DNA of 64,000 nt from Nymphaea colorata. Its lineage: Eukaryota; Streptophyta; Magnoliopsida; Nymphaeales; Nymphaeaceae. The position numbers were made by a program, and so were the translations under genes. This document shows positions 56,861-64,000 of the stretch, piece by piece. The stretch's first letter is position 1. Each line of letters starts with the position of its first letter. Where the stretch lies: contig NC_045146.1 in assembly GCF_008831285.2 (NCBI RefSeq), positions 21,095,289 through 21,159,288 on the forward strand. Reading direction: 5' to 3'. Below the pieces are notes generated by a model that was not told the origin of the DNA, did not search any database, and worked only from the letters and a program-made list of their open reading frames with translations.

Positions 56861-59489
56861 CTAGTTTCCGTTTATGTAGCTAAAGATCTGGTGAACCGCC
56901 GTTGCGATCTCATCCGCTGACCCGAGTTTACATTCTTCTTCAATCTGCAGGAGCAAATCCCAAGCACGAATGAGTCAAACCACATGATCACATGGTCTGT
57001 CTCCACAAAAAGAAGAAAATTACGAAAAGAAGGCACGGGCATATCGGTCAGGGAGCTGTATCTCACGCTAGGAAAAATGCTAAGAACAAGAAACAGATGA
57101 AAAGAAGACAAAAAAAGAAGGTTGGTGTTTCTGGTTAGTGCAAAGAAACAATCTATGCTGAAAAATGTCATGCCCATAGAAAGAAAGGGGCTCTTTTTGG
57201 CTGCATAATATTAGAAAAGAAGAAATGGCATGTCATGACTATAGATAGAAAGAGATAAGCCTCCATTCGCTCTCCATAATGAGCAGAAAAAAGTAGAACC
57301 TGAACATGGAAAATGAAAAAGAAAAGAAAGAAGTATTCGAGAGAAAAGTGCACCTTGAGGTTGAAACAGTAGAGGACGGAGCCATCAACAGTGGTGACGT
57401 TGAGGTGAAGGATGGCGAGGTCGAGTTCTTCAAGTGCAGCAATGGCTTTGAGGAGCTGGCCGGGCCGCCTGCGAGAGAGGACCTTGAGGTTGGCGTGAGT
57501 TTGGATCAGCGTGACCTCAATGTCAGCGACGGCCGACTTGTTCTCTGCTGTGAACTCGTTGCCCCCGCGATCGGCAAAGCTATCCATGAGGTACTTGTAG
57601 CTGTTGCATTGAGAGGAGTACGTCGTATACTGAGGTGACATGAAGAAGCCATTGAAAGGAACTGCCGAGTCGGGGCTGTATCCCTCCTCAGTCTGTCTTC
57701 TCCTCTTCTGTGCTTGAAGTGACTGCAAGAGCTGCTCCAACTCCTTCACGAAATCGATGGCACCACCTATGATCGAGGCCTGGTCTCCCTGCAACAAGGA
57801 TACAAAAGCACAATGTAGAGACTGGATACCAAGCCATTAAAAAAAACAAAAAACGAAGAAAAAAGATGACAAAAAGCAGAAAAATACAAACTAAAAAGAT
57901 GAAAAGGAAAAAAGAAGGAAAATAAAAGTTCGACATATCTTCACTTCCATCCAACGCTTGTTTGAGTAAACCAAGATAACAGTTTTAGCTAAGGTCACAA
58001 GTCTTACCTTCAGCTAGCACCATAGAAAGTAAAAGTCTTGGTTATTTTTACAAGTTAAAACGAGCATTTCATTTCAGAGAAGAAAAAAACGACAAGGAAG
58101 CTTTTGGTTCGGCAACATGGTTGAGTTTTAGAGGCTGGGTATCCCCTTTTCAACAGTGTTTGTGAAATTATAATGGTCTAGAAAAAAAGTGCAGAACTAT
58201 TAAAGTTCAAGCTGTTGCTGATAAATCTGAAACAAAATGTTTTGCACCAACGAACTTCAAACGAAAGATGCAAAGGTTCAAGCTAAAGGTATGGCTTTAA
58301 GGAACTGTTGACAGTCCATTGGTTAAAGGCATATCTGTAGCTTCGTTCATCTTCAAATTAGAAGGCTTTGCTGAAAACAATAGATACTTGTTCATGGGAA
58401 CTAAAAACCACATGCTTAATTCAACACCCGACCTCTATTTTTGTTGGTTTTTCAAATAACAGAATTAAGATGCAAAAAATTGAAAGAAAAAAAAAAAAAA
58501 AAAACACCAGAGTCAGTCCGTGCGTACTCTCTGTATGTATGAAGGCGGCATGAGGGCCCGGAGAGCATTGAGGTGTTCGTTCATCTGCTTCCTCCTGTTC
58601 CTCTCCACAGCAATATGCGTCATTCTCTGGCTCTCCACCTCCTCACTGTTCTTGCTCGGCTTCGACCTCTTCCTCTTCTTCCTTTCCCTAACCACGGGCG
58701 GCTTTGCCGTGGCCTCCTGCATAGGGCCACCGGCCTTCCAAGACGAAGAGCCGGATGTCCCGTCCTTGCCGGTCATCGGCGACCCCGGGTCCTCGTTGGA
58801 CGACTGTGGGGGTAGCTGCTCCCTCGTCTCCGATTTCACCGGCGAATGAGTCTCAGAGACGTGAGTGATGCAGCTCTCGAGCTCCATGACCTGAACTCTT
58901 GCGTCCATCTCCTGCTGCTTCTGCAGAGCGAGCAAGAAGGAGAAGTTGGGTTCTGTGGGAACCAATGTGGCCAGTGGCGGTGGCCTTCCTCCTTCTAGCA
59001 TCTGTAGAAACGCCATGTTCGGCATCCTATCTCCAACTCTCAGCGAGTCTGTGCTCAAGATGGGTCCCCATCCTCCCCCATAGCTCAAGTCTAGAGCATG
59101 GCCGCCTTCGTAGCACTCCACATTCTGATGATTATCTCCGAATATCTGCAGAACCAACATGAGGAAACAGAAGAGTCAGCACTCACTTCGTTCATTATTT
59201 TGACACAAGAATGGATCAGCTCAGAGAATTAGAGAGTTAATGCTCTAAGCTGATACGTCTAGGGATTCGGTGAAACTCGGTCAAGGATAGAATGTTGAAC
59301 AGTGTGTGCAGAAAGAAATCATAGTTCCAGAGATGCATACATACACAGATATTCAATGCTTAGAGGAAGTGAGGAACAAGAAGTAAATGAGGGTTCCCAT
59401 TATGGGGAGTCTGAGGATGGGGAGGAGGAAAAGGTGGTCAATGAGGAACTCACACAAGGATTGATGATGGGTCCTTGGAGTCTCTCCAT
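56861..59489 (-). CDS. bHLH transcription factor, subgroup Ia, bHLH57/67/70-like (4 exons)
   Basis: Exons on the minus strand: 59489-59454, 59145-58528, 57788-57354 and 56944-56861, all joined in phase 0 at GT/AG sites (donors GTGAGT, GTACGC and GTGCAC; all three acceptors end TGCAG). They give 390 residues. The tiny first exon encodes [12 protein letters not shown], continuing into IFGDNHQN as in the bHLH57/67 group (MER.QG.INPCFF). A FLQMLEG motif follows, then a basic nuclear-localisation stretch at 165-177 ([13 protein letters not shown]). The bHLH carries the E-box residues H189, E193 and R197, helix 1 to 218 and helix 2 from [20 protein letters not shown]. The C-terminal ACT-like domain (about 305-388) ends [16 protein letters not shown]. 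It acts in the nucleus as a dimer; SPCH, MUTE and FAMA are subgroup relatives, but the exact role here is unknown. Confidence 0.88.
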
Positions 59490-62280
59490 GGGGCTCAAAT
59501 TCCTGCTTCTTCAAGTGACAGGTCTCCTGAGTAAGGCCTTCAATTCCCTGCCTAACATTCGGGTATTGGTGGAGCTCCCCTTTCAATTAATAATGGTGGC
59601 AGAGGACAAACAGCAAGCCGCTCTCCCTACCCTCCCTTTTTCCCCCTTCCCTGTTGAGAATTTTGTACTCTGTGGTTGCCTTTTGCGCAGACAAGCTTCT
59701 CAAGCTAGAGGTACCGAAGAAGGCACCACATTTAATGCCCTGATGCCATTGGAAGGAGATGCGGATATCATCGCAATAAATTGGAGGCTCAAGGGATGAG
59801 GGGAAGCTGCAAGGAGACGTTTAAAAAAGCTGAGAAAATCCAAAAAGAGGAGGGATCGGGGAGCGTAAACAAGCGAGAAAGGAAAGGCATATGGCTTTCT
59901 AGGAGAGAAGGGAAAAAAGAGAGAGGGGGTGGGGGGAAAGGAAGAGAAATACAGTGGGGAGAGGAATGAGGGAGTTGAAAAATAAATAGAAATTGGGGCT
60001 ATACGCTTAACAAGGGATTGTCTGGTTTACTAGCTCCCATGCATTATTGGCGTGGCAGATTTGTCCAGAAGCGGCGACAGACAGTTGTGGGGACTCCCCC
60101 AAGTGTACAGCACAAAGCCTTGGGCTTTCTGCCATGGATTTGCCATCGTCTGATGATGAGTCAGGCCATGCAGCAAAAACCCTCTTCAAGGCACAGGCCA
60201 GGCCTCCTCCTCACCTCCTCTTGGCAGAGAAGAAAGAGCCTTAGAGTAGACCGCATCTTGTTGTGCCACTATATTGGAATATCATTGCCGCCATAAAAAG
60301 ATAAGCTAAAGGTCATGACTTTTGTGTAAAGCGCAGAAATTGCGTTTAGCCGATCAAAGAGTAGATCACACCAACTACAATGGTAACAAATAGATTTTGT
60401 GTGTTGAGAGGAACTTCTAACTGGCCGTGTTTGTTTGTCAGGGAGAGAGGGAGAGGTCAAGATGAAGGGAGGGAGGGAGGGCGAAGGTTTCTAGGCTATG
60501 GTCTGACTGTAGGGCCGTGTCTGAGTGGTGCATTTTCCGTGGTCGTCATACTGGAATGATTAGGCTCCTTTTTACTTAAGCTGGGCTGGGGTTGATGGTG
60601 GCCGATGCTCGGCTGTCCCCTTCTCTTCTTCTGCCCTCCTCGTGGACCGTGTCGTTTCCTTTTTCCTTTTGACGCAGAAGCTTCTTCCCGAGGCCAGACC
60701 ACCTCCCACCCACTGCCTTGACACTCCAACTCACACACACACATCGAGAGAACATTAGATGCATGGTCAAACTTCCGAAAGATCGTCTCCTTTCTCCCCC
60801 TTAAAACCACAAAGAAAAGAACAACAAATCTTTTCCTTCACTTCAAAATTACATACCCACATTATAACTTTGCACCTGTCTCTCTCGCTGGTCAAAATTA
60901 GTAAAAAGCAGTCCTTCCGTGTGGACCTCCATGGCCTGTAATGGACATTGATAAGCAACCTTGCTCGGGTCGCAGTCAATATGCCCTTGGACCGTCGGCT
61001 TGGCTCGATGGGGGGACTCACACGCCCAGACACACGCCTAATATGACCCCCTCTCAGTCACCTGACCCATGGCCCAGCGGCCCTCGTCAGGTCGTCATCA
61101 ACACACCCACCGCCCCCTTCCTCCTCCTCCGTCGTCGTCATCACAAAGCCTTGTCTCCTCTGTAAAGCTCCAAGTGGTCGCCAATCATGGACTCCCTCTG
61201 TCTCACTGGTGAAACTTATGGACCATATTTGGAGCTGCCCATCAAACACGGTGCGTGGTAACCATTTTCCCATCCCCAGGAGAAGAATAATATTCGAAAG
61301 ATCACGAAGGTCCCAATCTGGTTGTATGTATAAGGCGCTTGCTTTTTGTGCCTACTAGGCGCGTCTCCGCCATTAGAGACAAGACCCTTCGTGCTTTCCG
61401 ATTTCTCTCTCCTCCTCCTTTTCCTTTTTCTCATTTTCTCACTGAGATTGATTCTTTCATGAGAAACTCCGATCGATGAACAGTGCGAGGCAGTAGGAGT
61501 TTAGGACCTCATACCTAAAAAAGCATATATGTGAGTATGAGGGCCGGACATGGACCCATTCCGGTGAGTACCAGCCCAAACTATTCTGTGATTCGTGTCT
61601 CTTTTCCCTGCGTTCGGTAATGAGCCGTCGCGTTCCCGTGTTTCCCTTTTCTTTCTCCGTTTCCAATCTAGATTTCGAAGATCAGGAACTATCGTATGCT
61701 CGCATGCGCTGAGCTTGTCATGTTTTTGTCCATTCCTTTAAGATTGCAATCCATTATTACATGCAAAAGTGAACGCGTTCTTTGTATCTTGCTATAAACT
61801 ATCTTCTCCCCACGTAGCAATTCATATCACTATCTATATGCATATATGTTCCTATTTCTTTTGAATAAAACGTATACTTGTGGATAGGATTTGCTCCTAA
61901 TTCAAAACACAAATTTCTGGACCTTGTAACTGCGCGTGCATGGAGGTCTTCACTCTTCAGGAGCTAAAAAACGAGGGAAAGGCAAGTTGTCAAAAGCTCT
62001 AATGAATTTATTTGATCTCCATGATCGGACACGTACTACCACTTATAAATTGAAAAGACCACGATTTTATTTTCTAGTTGGTAAACAAATTCTTGCAAAT
62101 GTGTTGAGCATAACCTGCTTATGAAATGGCCATGCAAAACATAGTAAATCCTTTTATCGAGAAAGGTAATTCTCTTGTATATACTTTGCGTGCTCACAGA
62201 AACATCTACTCAGAGACCTCAAAATCATTAGAAAGCAAACATGTAATATCACATCAGAAAGTTATTTTTTATAAAGATGG
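59490..62280. other. 5' side of the bHLH gene and intergenic DNA
   Basis: The first part must hold the leader and promoter of the bHLH gene, with pyrimidine/purine-rich stretches such as 59900-59950. No clear TATA box could be fixed on the minus strand. The 165-residue plus frame at 59302-59799 overlaps bHLH exon 1 in antisense and was not accepted. 60.3-61.7 kb is GC-richer with CCTCC/GGAGG runs; no gene is supported. Confidence 0.4.
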
Positions 62281-62283
62281 GGA

Positions 62284-62287
<4 letters not shown>

Positions 62288-62328
<41 letters not shown>
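62288..62328. repeat. (CT)n microsatellite
   Basis: Perfect CT run of about twenty units. Confidence 0.9.
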
Positions 62329-62331
<3 letters not shown>

Positions 62332-64000
62332 AGCTCAAATGCTACAAAAATTTTGTCGTAGCTCTCATGTCCACACGCAAGAATGCAGTAGATGGGAGGT
62401 TCGTTGCTCTGCACAGTGGGGGCATTCTGTGGCTTGCACGTTCGACGTAGCGGGTGGCAACCATGAGGGCTTCACATGGGCCAACCTGGTGCCTCTGTGT
62501 GTGCGTGTCCATGTTGCCTGCACGCACGCACGCGCGTGTGTGAAGCTTCGTTCGAAGAAGACAAACACAACGACACAGGCATGCACTTTTTTAGCTAATT
62601 AGGGGAAACCCCTCTTGGCATCTGCAGGAAAAATGACGAAGGGAATTGCGGCAACTCCGTAGGTTGATACCAACTTTCTATCGACAGCCATGGGGACAAG
62701 AGGAGGAAGACGAGGAAGAAGAAGCAGCAGCAGCAGATGGCCGGCTTCTTGCCCCTTGCTGATTTCTAGCTCCCAGCCTCCCAAGTTCCTCATCAACCAA
62801 CAGAGGATAAAGGGCAAGCGGCCCGAAAACTCAGGCCAAAGCTTGGGCAAGAAAGCACTAGACTTCAAAGAGACAAGTGAGGAGGAATTCCTCGAGCTTT
62901 GTGTGGTCGTCACAGTGATATATATTCTATAATATTGTTTGACAGGAAGTTTGTGGAGTCTTTCTAAAAGTGTTCGGGAACATAGGCATAAGATAAAGAT
63001 AACACCACCTTCCTCATCAAAAGAAATTTTCATTTTAAGGGCCATGTACATGTATAAGTTTAGACTTGATGACACAACACATAACTCTAGATTTTCGAAT
63101 TTCTTCACGTTAACGGTTGGTACAACACTCCTCTGGTTTACATCTCTGTAAATTAACGAAAACGCAAATAATGTCGAGCAATCGTATGCTGTGGCTTTTG
63201 CTATTGTCTTCATTTTGATTTATGATACTGCATTCACCGTACAACCGGATCAGGGACTCGGCAGATGTAGCGATCTTCGGTTATGATTATTTCCTTTTTC
63301 TGGTAGGTTGGAGTATGGCTGGGCATTGGGCCCGCCTGGCCTGGCTCCTAGTCCTGGCTGCATCTGCAACCTGTGACGGCAACTTGGTCTTTTCACATTG
63401 TTTGATTAAAATAAAATACTTTTTTGATGAATTATAAATATCTTTAATTATAATAAAATATATCTAATACATACATATATATATATATATTAAATAATAT
63501 TCAAAATAAGTTATTGAGTCGAGTCTAGCTGATCCAACCCAGCCCAGCACCCAAGTTTAAGGTCCCCGCTGATTCGAACTGAATACTAGATACCATCGGA
63601 TACCTGACCTGATGCCTGCCCACCCCGAGACTGAAGCTGAAGCCGATCAGGAGAACCACCATATCCGTTATATTATTATGTTTGAGAAAAAATTAGTGAC
63701 GTAAGATCTTATGCAAGTTCTGATGTGGGAAATTGTTGACATATATATCACGCGTTGAGTATATAGAGGGATGCTCTTTTTCACATTTTAGTGCGATTTA
63801 TAAACGTTCTAAGTGAACTTAATTTGTCGCTAATCATCAGCCAGCCTTCGATTGAAGTGACTATTTTCTACTTTTTCCATGAAAGTACTGAACTCTTTGG
63901 CATACGCTGGAGTATATTAAAGTATAACCTCTCCCCTCTTATACACAATTTCTTTTCTGCCTCTAATTGGATGTTAGTATATTCATGTTTGCTTGCCATA
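62329..64000. other. Right-edge region, no gene accepted
   Basis: It has overlapping frames on both strands at 62599-63213 (minus, 204 residues) and 62690-62932 (plus, 80 residues, containing KKALDFKETSEEEFLELC). Neither has a domain I recognise; the plus frame has the more protein-like tail. At 63520-63640 lies a CCAACCCAGCCCAGCACCC-type degenerate repeat common in plant intergenic DNA. Confidence 0.3.

Noticed and set aside
59302-59799. 165-residue plus-strand frame
   Set aside because: Antisense to bHLH exon 1 and its leader; no domain.
62599-63213. 204-residue minus-strand frame and overlapping 80-residue plus frame
   Set aside because: No recognisable family on either strand. The minus frame is leucine-rich only because it mirrors AAG/GAG-rich DNA. 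The plus frame's tail looks protein-like but remains unsupported.

Overview
The window is a piece of nuclear plant genome: AT-rich intergenic DNA, spliced genes with GT/AG introns, T-rich introns, TATA boxes of the TATAAATA type, and degenerate Copia and LINE remnants. The two conserved single genes (an MTP1-type zinc transporter and an ACT-type bHLH regulator) are typical of flowering plants. The defining feature is a family of MiAMP1-type antimicrobial proteins, known from Macadamia (Proteales), conifers and a scatter of other lineages. This suggests an early-diverging angiosperm or a basal eudicot such as Nymphaeales or Proteales; the species cannot be fixed from sequence alone.

Positions 1-35,560 hold a tandem array of nine intact, intronless MiAMP1-like genes (copies 1-9, starting at 2671-, 5013-, 7155-, 9291+, 14562-, 18389-, 25420-, 29328- and 35167-). 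Eight lie on the minus strand; copy 4 is inverted. Every copy encodes a signal peptide of about 26 residues (23 in copy 1) and an 84-residue mature protein with six cysteines, and every copy has a TATA box 89-119 bases before its ATG. Copies 1-6 form subfamily A. Copies 7-9 form subfamily B, rich in histidine. Copy 6 has some B-like features. Non-coding flanks were duplicated along with the genes: A copies share up to about 900 bp upstream and a 3' UTR with a common poly(A) region, B copies 7 and 8 share about 2 kb upstream, and B copies 8 and 9 share about 600 bp downstream. Copies 1 and 4 sit in opposite arms of an inverted duplication. The left edge (1-1290) matches the upstream flank of copy 2, so a further copy probably lies just off the window.

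The array is interrupted by fossils: a Copia fragment with tandem LTR/leader units (10.4-12.2 kb), a LINE tail (10.1-10.3 kb), a decayed LINE reverse transcriptase (22.4-23.7 kb), a Copia LTR remnant (27.5-27.7 kb) and an unclassified 622-bp insertion with an 11-bp target-site duplication (30,166-30,787).

From 35.5 to 64 kb the sequence is ordinary single-copy genome. It holds an MTP1-like vacuolar zinc/proton antiporter (CDS 43757-45151, apparently behind a 3.3-kb intron in the 5' UTR), a four-exon bHLH gene of the bHLH57/67/70 group (59489 down to 56861), microsatellites, dispersed repeats, and long stretches in which no gene can be supported. The array as a whole looks like a secreted-defence-protein locus evolving by duplication, inversion and probable gene conversion. 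The zinc transporter and the transcription factor have no visible functional link to it.
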